A stretch of DNA of 64,000 nt from Mytilus edulis. Lineage: Eukaryota; Mollusca; Bivalvia; Mytilida; Mytilidae. The stretch lies in NCBI RefSeq assembly GCF_963676685.1, contig NC_092344.1, forward strand, positions 88,194,749-88,258,748, read 5' to 3'. The notes beneath the pieces are model-generated. The model ran no database searches, was not told the DNA's origin, and saw only the letters and a program-made list of their open reading frames with translations. Below, one piece after another: positions 27,001-36,762 of this stretch (the first letter of the stretch is position 1; the number at the start of each line of letters is the position of its first letter). A program made the translations under genes and the position numbers.

Positions 27001-28637
27001 AAATGTCCTGCATCCACCAGCACATTTGCATATTCAGTGAACAGCAAAAATCTGTGTAAATATAAAAAGAAAATGTTGTATGAATACCAATGAGACAACT
27101 CTCTGCAAGTGACCAAATGACACAGAAATTAACAACTATAGCCTATTTATTTGTAGGTTACTGTATGGCCTTCAACAATGAGAAAAGCCCATACCGTAGT
27201 CAGCTATAAAAGGCCCTGACATAATCACAAATGTAAAACAATTCAAATGAGAAGACTAACAGTCTAATCAATGTAAAAAACAAGAGGCTGTCACAACGAC
27301 AGCAAACCAGATTTATTAACATTTATTTGTACCCTGCCAATAAATATCACAAGAACCATAACTGATGAACGGTGAAAGTGAAAATCGTCAATATCAAATT
27401 TGACCTCCATTTTGTCATCAGTATCAATATATTAAAATTTGAAAAGCTTAGGTTGAATGGTTCATGAGTAAATGCACGGACACGACTAGAAAAGCCATTT
27501 TTCAATCTTTCAAGAACCATAACTCCTGAGCGGTAAAAGTTACAGGTACATGTACATCTGATGACCGATGTAAACACGTTTGTACATGTATGTATGTACT
27601 GGTAGATTCCTCCATTATTTGGAGCACCCATCTAGAGCTGCTAGGGTACAGTGGAATCCATGTAAACTCCCTTTCGGGATTAATGGAGATGTGTCGCTAA
27701 TGTATTTACAACAAAATTTAAAAGGACAATTCCTACCCATACACAATGGGAGTGCTATATATAGCTACGACACCAGGACACATTATAGTGGAGGAAACCT
27801 AAGTACTTGGAGAGAATCACCAGGACACTCTGTGGGAACAGACAAACCGAAGAGATATCAGCAGATCGATCTCCAGGTCAAAGTAGGGGGTAACTTTTAC
27901 CAACCGAGGCCCAAAGTACCCATTTTCCGGTCTGGGTACCAGAAATGTGTGCAAGAGGGTGAAAATCACCCTTCTGGTGTACTGATTTTTTTAAGCATTT
28001 TCAGTATTGGAAACAGTTGCGGTACATCTAATAATCAATTGAAAAGTGCCGAAATATGCACTGTAACGGAAATTTAACATCGGTCATCTGGACTGACACT
28101 AGCCTTCAAAACACAGGCACTTGTTTCTGTCGATGTGGGGTTTTCGTACCGGTGTGGATAGTAAACCCCACATTGACAGAAACAAGTGCCTGTGCTTCAA
28201 AATACTGGTCAGAGCCTCATTTTTACGAACAGGAGTTACAGGACAGACGATTTTCGCGAATTCTGGTCTCAAATAAAACTCAGGTGTTTCAGATGTTTGT
28301 TTATTTTACCAGCTTCTGTGGCAAGGAAAGAAAATGTTCATCAAAAATCTATAAAGGTTTTTAACTTTTTGAAACATAAAATGGTTGCAACACTTACTAT
28401 CTAGGTGCTGCCAAATAACAAAGAGAAAATTTATGGTGTAAACACAGCCATGGCCATGGGCAAAGTGTATAATTACAAAACCCTGCATTGCCTAATTCTG
28501 TTATTCAGCTGTTCATGACAATTCGGTCTCTCCAATGACAATGTGAGGGACTTTTTCAAAACAATGGTCAATATTAATGTTACCTTGTTTTGTGATTTTT
28601 CTGGCTTTCTTTTCCTGTTCTTGATGAAAAATGACAT
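13453..28637 (-). CDS. RRP9: U3 snoRNP WD40 protein RRP9 (U3-55K)
   Basis: RRP9 binds the box B/C region of U3 small nucleolar RNA in the nucleolus and acts in 18S pre-rRNA processing. Fourteen coding exons (minus strand, in order): 28584-28637, 26811-26908, 25439-25548, 23336-23403, 22410-22451, 21565-21691, 20799-20914, 20364-20456, 19569-19669, 15959-16093, 15191-15253, 14608-14747, 14042-14121, 13453-13605. All introns are GT-AG and all phases agree, giving 1,380 nt and 459 residues (human about 475). Residues 1-18 are basic (KNRKRKPEK). Residues 19-125 hold an acidic stretch (DSDSDIESDIE) and ETAQEKKLRLAKQYL. The WD40 propeller starts near residue 135 (VLRGHQLSVTC) and includes GHSAHVMSLAISSDGKYLAS and ASHDRAVKIWN. 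The C-terminus has AGVGQEHKMGRWWRIKEARN, a hallmark of RRP9. Exon 5 is only 42 nt. The stop overlaps an AATAAA. Identification is very secure; exact borders were read by eye. Confidence 0.95.
15014..15060. repeat. Homopolymer C run followed by A run
   Basis: About two dozen C followed by eleven A inside an RRP9 intron. Length in an assembly is unreliable at such sites. Confidence 0.9.
16549..16830. mobile_element. Short element with TATGCCCC inverted ends
   Basis: TATGCCCCATTTATGGGC at the left is answered by GATGGGGGCATA at the right. The body contains a GTNCGTNC-type tetranucleotide run (16,595-16,645), then GGTTAAAGTTTTTGGTCAAG. The same body recurs in inverse orientation at 22,640-23,085. 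Lies in an RRP9 intron. Confidence 0.6.
17283..19547. mobile_element. 2-kb composite repeat family, copy 2, in an RRP9 intron
   Basis: Same order of parts as 7,829-9,875: GCTCCGCAGGGCGCAGC and TTATACGACCGCAGAGGT on the left, the TTGGACCAACTTGAAAACT and GGGCCCTTTTTGGCCCCTAA unit arrays, a GAC-rich run and the GCGGTCGTATAAAA right end. It differs by a duplicated block of about 120 bp (17,877-18,000 and 18,031-18,150) and by fewer minisatellite units. The right end stops about 21 bases from the splice donor of the RRP9 exon at 19,569-19,669, so the element sits almost against that exon. Confidence 0.75.
21055..21290. repeat. Dispersed repeat, GAGGCTGTC...AGCAAACCAGATTT family
   Basis: This stretch and 27,285-27,545 share GAGGCTGTCA, then ACAGCAAACCAGATTT, TGACCTCCATTTTGTCATCA and a GGTTGAAT...TCA(T/G)(C/G)AGTAAATGCA tail in the same order. 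Both lie in RRP9 introns in the same orientation. Confidence 0.6.
22640..23085. repeat. Dispersed repeat ending in GTGGGGCATAAT
   Basis: It contains two tandem versions of a unit of about 160 bp: TTTCTATGTTCAGTGGACCG, then AGAAAGATCATATCAT, CTAAGTTTCAAGTTGAT and GACCAAAAACTTTAACCTGA. It closes with a CGNACGGA tetranucleotide run and GGTGGGGCATAATT. The inverse relative is at 16,549-16,830. Confidence 0.6.
24015..24314. mobile_element. 300-bp palindromic MITE in an RRP9 intron
   Basis: TTACAGCTCTTCTATAAAAG at the left is answered by TATAGAAGAGCTGTAA at the right. The whole element folds on itself: TTTGATTGGACAATAAA near 24,135 pairs with TTTATTGTCCAATCAAA near 24,178, leaving a loop of about 30 bp. 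No clean target duplication could be read. No coding capacity. Confidence 0.75.
25072..25205 (+). repeat. GAGACAACTCTCCATCC family repeat
   Basis: Forward copy of the repeat described at 1,083-1,283, with GGAGCCTTGGCTCACACCGA and AACAAGCTATAAAGGGCCCC. It lies in an RRP9 intron. Confidence 0.6.
26427..26670 (+). repeat. Dispersed repeat with internal 60-bp duplication
   Basis: Contains TTTTTGGTGGGGTTCGTGTT, then TTTAGTTTTTTATGTTGTGT, then two tandem copies of CCATGGTGTGTCAGTTTATT / ATTTATGAGTTTGACTGTCC (26,522-26,643). Related copies occur near 50,160-50,335, 54,330-54,510 and 61,635-61,790, probably the 3' part of a retroelement. Confidence 0.5.
28112..28194. mobile_element. 83-bp hairpin element with 8-bp target duplication
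   Basis: Arms CACAGGCACTTGTTTCTGTC and GACAGAAACAAGTGCCTGTG (one arm base differs further in) close an imperfect hairpin. CTTCAAAA flanks it on both sides (28,104-28,111 and 28,195-28,202), an 8-bp duplication as made by hAT transposases. Located in the first RRP9 intron. A relative is at 34,867-34,932. Confidence 0.75.
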
Positions 28638-30685
28638 TGTAACGATTGATTTCCACTGCTGTATCTGTTTCTCTTCTTCTCGCACGTGTTATTAATTTAT
28701 AAACACATTTCCAGCTTACACCTTTCATATAAATTTACCACATTTGAAACGCGTATGTGAGTTTGATTTTTCTAGTAATAATATTTGAGAAGTCAATAAC
28801 GGGTTGAAAGATCCGCACCCAGCACGTTCAACCATGGACGTACAACTAAGAGGGGGGAGGGGGGAAAGGGGAGGAAGGGGGGTTCCAATAACAGCAAAAC
28901 AGTAAATCAATTTGGCTTAAAACAGATAACAAGGAATTGAAAAGTGGTGATAACAGATAACAATAAATGAAATCTTAAAATCAGTCCGGTCCAGGACCAA
29001 TACATTAGATCTTACTAGATAACTGGCCAAAGTTTTATGGACCTAGCTAGGCCTTAACAGAGACTTACATATATAAATATTCCTTTGACAAAAACAGGAA
29101 CTAGTAATTTTGTTCAGTTTTAAGTTTTTCAGTTTTGAATGTACATGGAATTTTTGTACAAATTACATTTTTTTTTACATATTTTGGTACAAATTATAGG
29201 GGTCTCATTTGGGAGGGGGTCTCATCCTAGACCCCGCTTATTGTTTAGTTAGAATCCCGTATCAAGATTTTCGTTGCAATAATAGTAATTTCCTGTGTCC
29301 CGCCAGAATTTGTTTCCAGTTTTTACGCTTAATTATTCGACTTTCACATGTTACGCTTAAAAAAAATCGACCAATCCAGGCATCCCTATAGCCATATGTT
29401 TTCCTTTTTTTGTGATATTTATAATTGTCTGGATTTGCATATTTCGTATGTATGGGGATACTGTTCTTTGTACCCCCTGTGTACATGTATATTGAATTTA
29501 TATAACAAAAATGAAAACATATGGCCAAGGATATATCTGATGAGGATCATGATTAAAACAAAAATCAAGGGAATTCGATAGATCAATTTTTGGGCTTTTC
29601 TCTTTTTTTAATTTTTCAAGAAAATGAAGCCAGTGACACATTATATTTATTTGATATTTAGAGCACTTTCTCCTGAAAAGCAATTTTGATATAGAACAAA
29701 CCATTGAAGCACAAATGTGTACAAAGTCAAAACATAAATTTTAATTTGCTAGAAAAATGTGTACAAAGTCAAAATACAAACTATAATTTTCATGATTTAT
29801 ACACATTTTTTACAAATTATAATTTGTACAACAATTGATCATCTAAAGACATTTTCACAGACAATAGAATTTATTACAAAAAAAAATAATAATGTATACT
29901 GGAATGGTCCTTGACCCGACTGATTTTTATATGTTTGTGAGATGTATGTTACTGGAATCGGCATTATCCTTCTGCAAATACGTGACCTTCATATCACCAT
30001 TGGAAAGACCTCCATAGTTATCAGAAGATGTGGTATGAGTGCCAATGAGACAACTCTCCATCCAAGTCACAATGTTCAATTATCTTCAATTTCTACTTAA
30101 GAGTCTCAGAATTGTTTTTCTTATATACCTTAATATTAACACAGGCATTTGTCTCAGACAAAAATTTCCTATCAAAATGCTAACATTCCAATTTTCAATA
30201 ACAGTTAATAGCATATACAATCTCACAATAACAGATAACAATAAAAATAATAGTCCTATAACAGCTAACAAGGAACAAGACAATAACAGCTAACAGCAAA
30301 TATGTTTTCAGAATAACAGATAACAAAGAATTAAATTACCCCATAACAGCATAACAGCGAAAACCCTTGCCCCCCTCAATTAACATACTTACATGCTAAT
30401 AATACAACCAATTTACACCCTTGGTGCAACAAAAACAATTAAAAATATCTTTCTTCCTAATTATACAGCCCACAGAGGGTATTTCACTGATTAACGTTAC
30501 ACAAATGAAAAAAGATAAAAGGCAAAAAAAAAACCAATGCAAATAAACTGTTACTTTTTAAATATTACAAATTGTTGTAGAGGGGGGGGGGGGGATAGGG
30601 GGTTTGTTAACATGTTAACAACACCTCGATTTTGGCAAAAACGGTTAACAAAATATCAAAAATGCTGATAACATTTATATTATAG
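28638..30685. other. RRP9 upstream region, repeat debris
   Basis: No convincing gene. No TATA box is obvious in the first 100 bases upstream of the RRP9 ATG, as expected for a housekeeping promoter. 28,845-28,885 is a G-rich run. 30,028-30,075 is a short copy of the GAGACAACTCTCCATCC repeat. 30,180-30,360 holds a degenerate run of AATAACAG(A/C)TAACA words. 30,582-30,594 is a G homopolymer. Confidence 0.5.
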
Positions 30686-31128
30686 TCATTTCCATGCTGA
30701 AGAGGAACTGTTTATTTTGAATTGCTATAAAATTGTCCAAACTAAGCTTTCATATAGTTTTTCTTTCTAAAAGTATTCTATATTTATAAGAATCAGATAT
30801 CATTTTAAATAAAACATCATATATTCAGTAAAATATGTGTGAAATAACAATATGCTATTGATAAGTTTTCAGGGGAGATAACCTAAAATATTATTCTTTT
30901 GAATAAAGACTTTTTGAAAGAAAAGTTATTATCTCCCCCATGGAAACTTCCTACAAACATATATTGCAATTTTACACATATTTTACTGAATATGAAATGT
31001 TTTAATTCACATAATGTCTGATTCTTATAAATATAGAATACTTTTAGAAAGAAAAACTATATGAAAGCTTAGTTTGGACAATTTAATAGCAATTCAAAAT
31101 AAACAGTTCCCCTTCAGCATGGAAATGA
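30686..31128. mobile_element. 443-bp palindromic foldback element
   Basis: TCATTTCCATGCTGAAG at the left is answered by CTTCAGCATGGAAATGA at the right. The arms stay complementary for most of their length, for example AAGCTTTCATATAGTTTTTC with its inverse near 31,045. The centre carries GGGGAGATAACC and GTTATTATCTCCCC. The 9 bases on each side are alike but not identical (6 of 9), possibly a decayed target duplication. No coding capacity. Confidence 0.75.
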
Positions 31129-32141
31129 ATATAATGTAACTATACAAACTGATAAACTAATTTTGTCACAACATCGTTAATGTGGAGTTAAAGTCTTATA
31201 GGATTGTAAGTATGTTTTATTTTATCACCTTGCACTTTCATGACTTGGCTGTGGTTTTCTACAGCAGTTGGTTCAAATTTCTGACCAGTTGAACAATTTG
31301 ATTTTATAAAACAAATTGCAATTTGGTCAAAATTTTGAATGAGTTGCAATTGGTGGAGAGCAACACTATCAGTCAACTCACTGTAAAAAGAAATCCGAGT
31401 CCGATATATCAGAATAGGTAACAAAAGAAACTAATATTTCTCGTTTAAATTGTTTTACTTTGTCATATTGGGGCCTTTTATAGCTGACTATGCGGCATGG
31501 GCTTTGCTCATTGTTGAAGGCCGTACGGTGACCTATAGTTGTTAATGTCTGTGTCATTTTTGTCTCTTGTATATTGTGGACAGTTGTCTCATTGGCTATC
31601 ATACCACATCTTCTTTTTTATAAGCACATTGACAATGCTAAATACATTAACAAGGAGTACAAGCAGTTACTGACAATGCCCGCTCCAGACATCAAATAAA
31701 CTGATTAAAAGAATACGTCTTCAGGCATCATACGAAAATCAAGCACAATCCCTCCCATTAAAGGGTTTAGTATCAGAGCATCAAAAAATAGATGAGATGA
31801 ACATAAACGGCGTATAATGCTAACAACTGGTTTCAGAATGATAAATGTGTTTATTTCCGATGCAAAGACACTATGAGTGAATTAATATTTATACAAAAAA
31901 AATGCCATCTTTATGCCCGCGTCACACTGTCCCGATTTTTATATACGATGGACACCCGAATGCGAAAATTGTAAGTTCGTACGAAGTTGGTCCCGATCTC
32001 GTTAAAATACCAAAAAGTGACCGAAGAAAGTACGATGAATAACGAAGTCTATACGATGGTGCCGAAATTATATACGATAGCAACAGATGGACATACGAAG
32101 GTTAACCGAAGACGGGTATTTAAGCTTCATATCTCAGCCGA

Positions 32142-32224
32142 AGCCTACACGATGGATCACGAAGGCTACACGATGGATTACGAAGGCTACACGATGGATT
32201 ACGAAGGCTACACGATGGATTACG
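32142..32224. repeat. 21-bp tandem repeat, four units
   Basis: Units of CGAAGGCTACACGATGGATTA follow each other, with the first slightly diverged. This produces a repeated GYTMDYE peptide in one frame, which I take as fortuitous. It is a local expansion of the ACGAAG/ACGATGG motif of the surrounding element. Confidence 0.85.
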
Positions 32225-32312
32225 ATGATGGCGCGATGGCCATACGATGTCTAAAAGATACGAACAGAATTTCGACAACATATCGTTTCTGTACAAGTCT
32301 GCCATGCATGGC

Positions 32313-33094
32313 GGGAAATCGATCTTTTTGTCTAATTCTTATAAAACCTAGTTTGTTATCCCCTCGCCTACTACATGTAAGTTGCGTGTATATAAAATTG
32401 TTATTGACACTCTAGACCCAAAATGCTCAAAACTTGGTATGGTGTACTCGTTAAGAATATCTTAAGCGCTATTGACTTTAAAGTTCAAAGGTCGAGGTCA
32501 CAGTGGCAGTTGTAATACAAGGCAATATCACCCTTGTGGACACTCTAAAACCAGTATGCTTCAAAAGATTTTAACCACATTTGGTATATTGTCCCTCCTT
32601 GTAATGATCTGACATTTTTTACGTTCAAGGCCAAAGGTCAAGGTCATGCAGATGGACTTGTTTTTTCTCCTTGAAATAGCATAATATACAGGAATTGGTG
32701 GGAAATCGATCTTTTTGTCTAATTCTTATAAAACTTAGTTTGTTATCCCCTCGCCTACTACATGTAAGTTGCGTGTATATAAAACTGTTATTGACACTCT
32801 AGACCCAAAATGCTCAAAACTTGGTATGGTGTTACTCGTTAAGAATATCTTAAGCGCTATTGACTTTAAAGTTCAAAGGTCGAGGTCACAGTGGCAGTTG
32901 TAATACAAGGCAATATCACCCTTGTGGACACTCTAAAACCAATATGCTTCAAAAGATTTTAACCACATTTGGTATATTGTCCCTCCTTGTAATGATCTGA
33001 CATTTTTTACGTTCAAGGCCAAAGGCCAAAGGTCAAGGTCATGCAGATGGACTTGTTTTTTCTCCTTGAAATAGCATAATATACAGGAATTGGT
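32313..33094. repeat. Direct duplication of a 387-bp block
   Basis: Copies at 32,313-32,699 and 32,700-33,094 are nearly identical. Both start GGGAAATCGATC, run through TATCCCCTCGCCTACTACAT, and end ATAATATACAGGAATTGG. The second has a small internal duplication (AAAGGCC). Near-identity points to a recent event. Confidence 0.85.
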
Positions 33095-34521
33095 TGCTCA
33101 TTTTTTTACCTGCTGGTTCTAAAGACAATATTAAAGGTATTTCCAGTTACTGAATGTTTTGGTTGATTTCTAGAAAAATAGTTTATGTATCAAATATGCA
33201 TATTCAATTTACCATTTTCTGCATGTGTATATACAAATATAGTGTCCATATTTGTCCTCAATATGTTACATACGAGGGGATGCCACGCTCGGCATTGCCT
33301 TGTTTGAACTGTAAAATGTGTGCACTAGTCTGAATAATCACCAATAATTATGCCCATGTTTACTGATCTATCTTAAAGGTAAGGTAATGGGTTCGTTGAT
33401 CCCTTTTATTCAAAAAGAGCTCTTTCCAGGAGAATATCATAATAATATAGACAAAAGGAAGGATGTTGGGAAAGCAACTAATGCGGCAAAATATGACATA
33501 TAGAAAACAAAATGGTTATGGAGTAAACATTCGTGTGACAACAACTCAGACGATACATAAAAAAATCAGAATAATGAAGAAAAAGTTGGTTTCCCTATAT
33601 ATACGTGTACCTGCAGTGTTGGTGTACGAGGCGCGTTTATGATTTTCATAATGTTACTTGATATGGAAAATTGACAAAAAATAATATTTTATTTGTAAAA
33701 GTAAATCCTGAGCCTGTAATAGCTGCTCTTCTTGTTCCATTTGAATTAATAGAAACAACGCTGTCACCTTTCTTGTTCTCATAGAATCATATGATATGAG
33801 CTCCATGTTTTGTGAACGTCTTTCTTAACTGTCATATTAGACTGACCAGTGCATATCGCACATGGCACTTTAAATGTATTTTAACGCGAAAATTAACTTA
33901 CATTTAGCTGGATTTATTGCCGTCGTAGTTCCATCTTGTCGCCTTCGTACTTTTATTCGATGGCAACACGACGGGATTACGAGGTCTTCACGAAGTCGTG
34001 TTGCCATCGTAAGACCTTCGGGTATCTTCGTGATTCATTCGTGTAGACATCGTAATGTCAAAACTGCCCGATGGAAACGATGGAAACACGAATGCAATAC
34101 GATGTGCAAAGATGCATTCCCGGTGACATTACGATAGTGAGGATGGTGATACGAACTCAATACGAACCCTCAACATCGGACGCACCTTCGGGGATTTTTT
34201 AACATGTTAAAAAATTTAGAACCCTTCCCGAAGTTGTCCCCGAAGGCTAGAAAAAGTGGCCGATGGTTCTACGATAGTTAAAGATGGCACTACTAATAGC
34301 CCGATCTGGTTACGATCAGTCCCGATTTTGAAAATTTTCATTATCGTGTTGCCATCGGCGTAAAAATCGGGACAGTGTGACGCGGGCATTAATGACTTGA
34401 CAACCGTATCGTACCGTATCCCTTCTGCAATTATCAATTCCAGATTTTGATTATATCGGCAAAGGTTATAGTAGGTGAAAATTGTTTTCACTCATCTTCA
34501 TTTATCATCAGTCTTTAAATA

Positions 34522-34760
34522 AGAAGATGCGGTATGAGTGCCAATGAGACATCTCTGTATCTAAGTCACAATATATAAATAGTTAACAATTATATAGATT
34601 TAAGCAGATGTGGCATGGATGTAATTAGGCAACTCTCCATCTAAGTCACAATTTGTAAATTAAACCATCATTTGTCAAAGAACGGCCTTCAACACGGAGC
34701 CTTGGCTCACACCAAACAACAAGCTATAAAAGGTCCTAAAATGAAAATGACTAGTTTAAA
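34522..34760 (+). repeat. GAGACAACTCTCCATCC family repeat, longer copy
   Basis: Includes ATGCGGTATGAGTGCCAATG and GAGCCTTGGCTCACAC. The downstream sequence to about 34,960 is shared with 46,590-46,800, so this family copy is at least 400 bp long. Confidence 0.6.
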
Positions 34761-34866
34761 ACCATTCGAACAGGACAACCAACGATCTAATCCATATAAA
34801 CCGAAAATCGAGAAACACTTATGAACCACATCAACAAACAACAACCACTGAACAATAGGTTCCTGA

Positions 34867-34932
34867 CACAGGCACTTGTCTCAGAAAAACAATCCTATAT
34901 ACCTTAATGATTTTCTGAGACAAGTGCCTGTG
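34867..34932. mobile_element. 66-bp hairpin element with 8-bp target duplication
   Basis: Arms CACAGGCACTTGTCTCAGAA and TTCTGAGACAAGTGCCTGTG are perfectly inverse. GTTCCTGA flanks both sides (34,859-34,866 and 34,933-34,940). The related repeat near 46,774 has the site uninterrupted, with one copy of GTTTCTGA, so this is a genuine insertion. Termini CACAGG and 8-bp duplications fit hAT-type MITEs. Confidence 0.85.
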
Positions 34933-36304
34933 GTTCCTGACTTAGGACCAGTGCAAACAAATGCAGAGTTGTAACGTTTTAAACATCACCCTAACCTGAA
35001 TATATGATCACATCATAGAAAAAAGGAAAATCACAAAAATACCAAACTCCGAAGAAAATTCGAATCTGCAGAAAAGTCCCTTACCAAGGGCAAAATCAAA
35101 AGCTCAAACACATTAAATGAATGTACAACAATTGTCATATTCCTGACTTGGTTCAGGCATTTTCTTGTATAGAAAAGTCACAATATAAAATATCAATTAA
35201 AATGGGACAACTCAATCAAAAGACAACAAACAGTATACAAACCACAACGAGAGGACATTTGTACAAACAAATGAACCGACACAAACAAACGGACCTCTCA
35301 GCATGGGTCACAACATTTACTGCTGAATGATTTGGTGAACCTGCTATATAAGTAATACAAAATGGTAAGTAGTTCCCACTCTTAACTCATTGGCACCCGT
35401 CGTGTTTCTTTTTACGAATACAAGTTCGGTGATAAGTCTATTTGATGGTAATTAAGCCATACACGAAGAAAGGGAGACGAGAAAGAGACTACGACAAATG
35501 CAACCGTTGAACGTATCCGTGTCTTATCTGTGAAATCCATATTTTGCATTAGTTAACCAAGTGAAATTGCCGAGAAAACAAGCTGTATTGTAGAGAAATA
35601 TGAATTGTAGTTGAAAATCTGATTTCTTAACAAAAAACTTTATAAAACCTAAAAACTAAAATGGGTACATTATAAGATCGAAGTAAAGAGACATTATAAT
35701 GTCATTATACGTAAACCATTATTTGTTCAAACCGTAGCTGCTTAAGTTGAGTTTTCACAATCCCAATTTTATAAAAAAAAATAATAATCTGTTATAAATG
35801 CCAATGACACAACTCTACACTATAGAGACAAAATGATATAGAAGTAAAACAACTATAGATCACTGTACGGCCTTCAATAATGAATAAAACTCATACCGCA
35901 CTGTCAGCTATAACAGGCTCCGGTTGTGTCACCATCTTGAGAATTTGTCGTAAACAGATGATTGTTTAAAGTTTGACATGTTTCATACTTTGGGCGATTA
36001 AACCTTGGGATATATATTGCTGAAGACCATGTTTTTAGTAGAACTGGGTTTTTGTCTCATGTAGGTCACAAATATTTCATTCAGAAAAGAAAAAGCAAAA
36101 AAACAACAAAACAAGCTAGGCATTCCAAACGTGTTCTAGCCCCAAGGATCACGGGTACAAATTATGTCACCATTTATTTAGATACTTAAAGATTATCGTT
36201 GGTTATCTGGTTTATTCCCTATTGTCCCACTTTTTAAAATATTAGAGTTCTGATTGTCTCACAAGTACGACGAAAGTGAGAAAAGCAATCGAGTTGAGAT
36301 AACC

Positions 36305-36343
36305 ATGGAAGTATTATATTGACGGTCAATATAATACTTCCAT
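36305..36343. mobile_element. 39-bp perfect hairpin with 9-bp flanking duplication
   Basis: Arms ATGGAAGTATTATATTGAC and GTCAATATAATACTTCCAT (19 bp, perfect) are separated by a single G. GAGATAACC flanks both sides (36,296-36,304 and 36,344-36,352). It sits within a larger broken palindrome (AGATTATCGTTGGTTATCT near 36,190; AGATAACCAATGATAATCT near 36,345). Confidence 0.65.
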
Positions 36344-36361
36344 GAGATAACCAATGATAAT

Positions 36362-36527
36362 CTGTTTATCGCTATTTTACCTATGAAGACGTTGTTAATT
36401 TTCTTGACAACGGCACGTGTTCCCTTATTTTCTAACGAAAATTTTCATATAAGTCACTCGACTCCACTGACAAAGGAAATTATCAGTCAACAAGATCAAA
36501 GGAAAAACTCGTAAAATAGCGATAAAC
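36362..36527. repeat. Inverted repeat, 17-bp perfect arms
   Basis: GTTTATCGCTATTTTAC at the left and GTAAAATAGCGATAAAC at the right are exact inverses, separated by about 130 bp with no coding potential. It lies 100-270 bp beyond the polyadenylation signal of the first mytilin gene. Probably a small MITE. Confidence 0.6.
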
Positions 36528-36637
36528 TGCAATATAAACACAGGCAATTATAATTAATTGAATAGAACTATTTTCATGTAAACATCTATTTCACTCAACA
36601 TATTTGTACTCATTTATAACACAGTTCTTTTTAAGTA

Positions 36638-36643
36638 TTTATT
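36638..36643 (-). terminator. Polyadenylation signal of the G-like mytilin
   Basis: AATAAA on the minus strand, about 120 bases past the stop codon. Matching signals lie at 43,780-43,785, 52,776-52,781 and 57,835-57,840 behind the other mytilin genes. Confidence 0.65.
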
Positions 36644-36762
36644 GTATTATAGAACAGATAACAGAAATACAAAACATCTATACAATATTGAAACTAAATA
36701 TAAAGTAGAACTACATAAAGTCAAAATAGAACGGGTCGTCATCACTCCATTGGATCTTCCCT

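Larger units (their letters stand above)
31914..34388. mobile_element. 2.5-kb DNA-transposon-like element, TTA target duplication
   Basis: Inverted ends TGCCCGCGTCACACTGTCCC...(left) and the exact inverse ending GGGACAGTGTGACGCGGGCA (right) extend about 28 bp through CGATTTTTA. TTA flanks both ends (31,911-31,913 and 34,389-34,391), as in PIF/Harbinger elements. Both flanks of the interior are dense in ACGAAG/ACGATG/CGATGG words. The middle holds two direct copies of a 387-bp block and ends with TACGAGGGGATGCCACGCTC. No transposase frame is visible, so it is nonautonomous. Confidence 0.75.

Noticed and set aside
27580-28077. 165-codon plus-strand open frame in RRP9 intron 1
   Set aside because: No recognisable domain or splice context; near repeat sequence and a hairpin element. 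Possibly a worn retroelement piece, but not supportable as a gene.
31230-31381. Exon-like minus-strand segment with plausible acceptor and donor
   Set aside because: The frame is open for about 50 codons, but no adjoining exons or family match were found, and the donor (GTGATA) is weak.
31987-32415. 142-codon frame with repeated GYTMDYE peptide
   Set aside because: The repeat peptide comes from a 21-bp DNA expansion inside a nonautonomous transposable element; no sign of protein selection.
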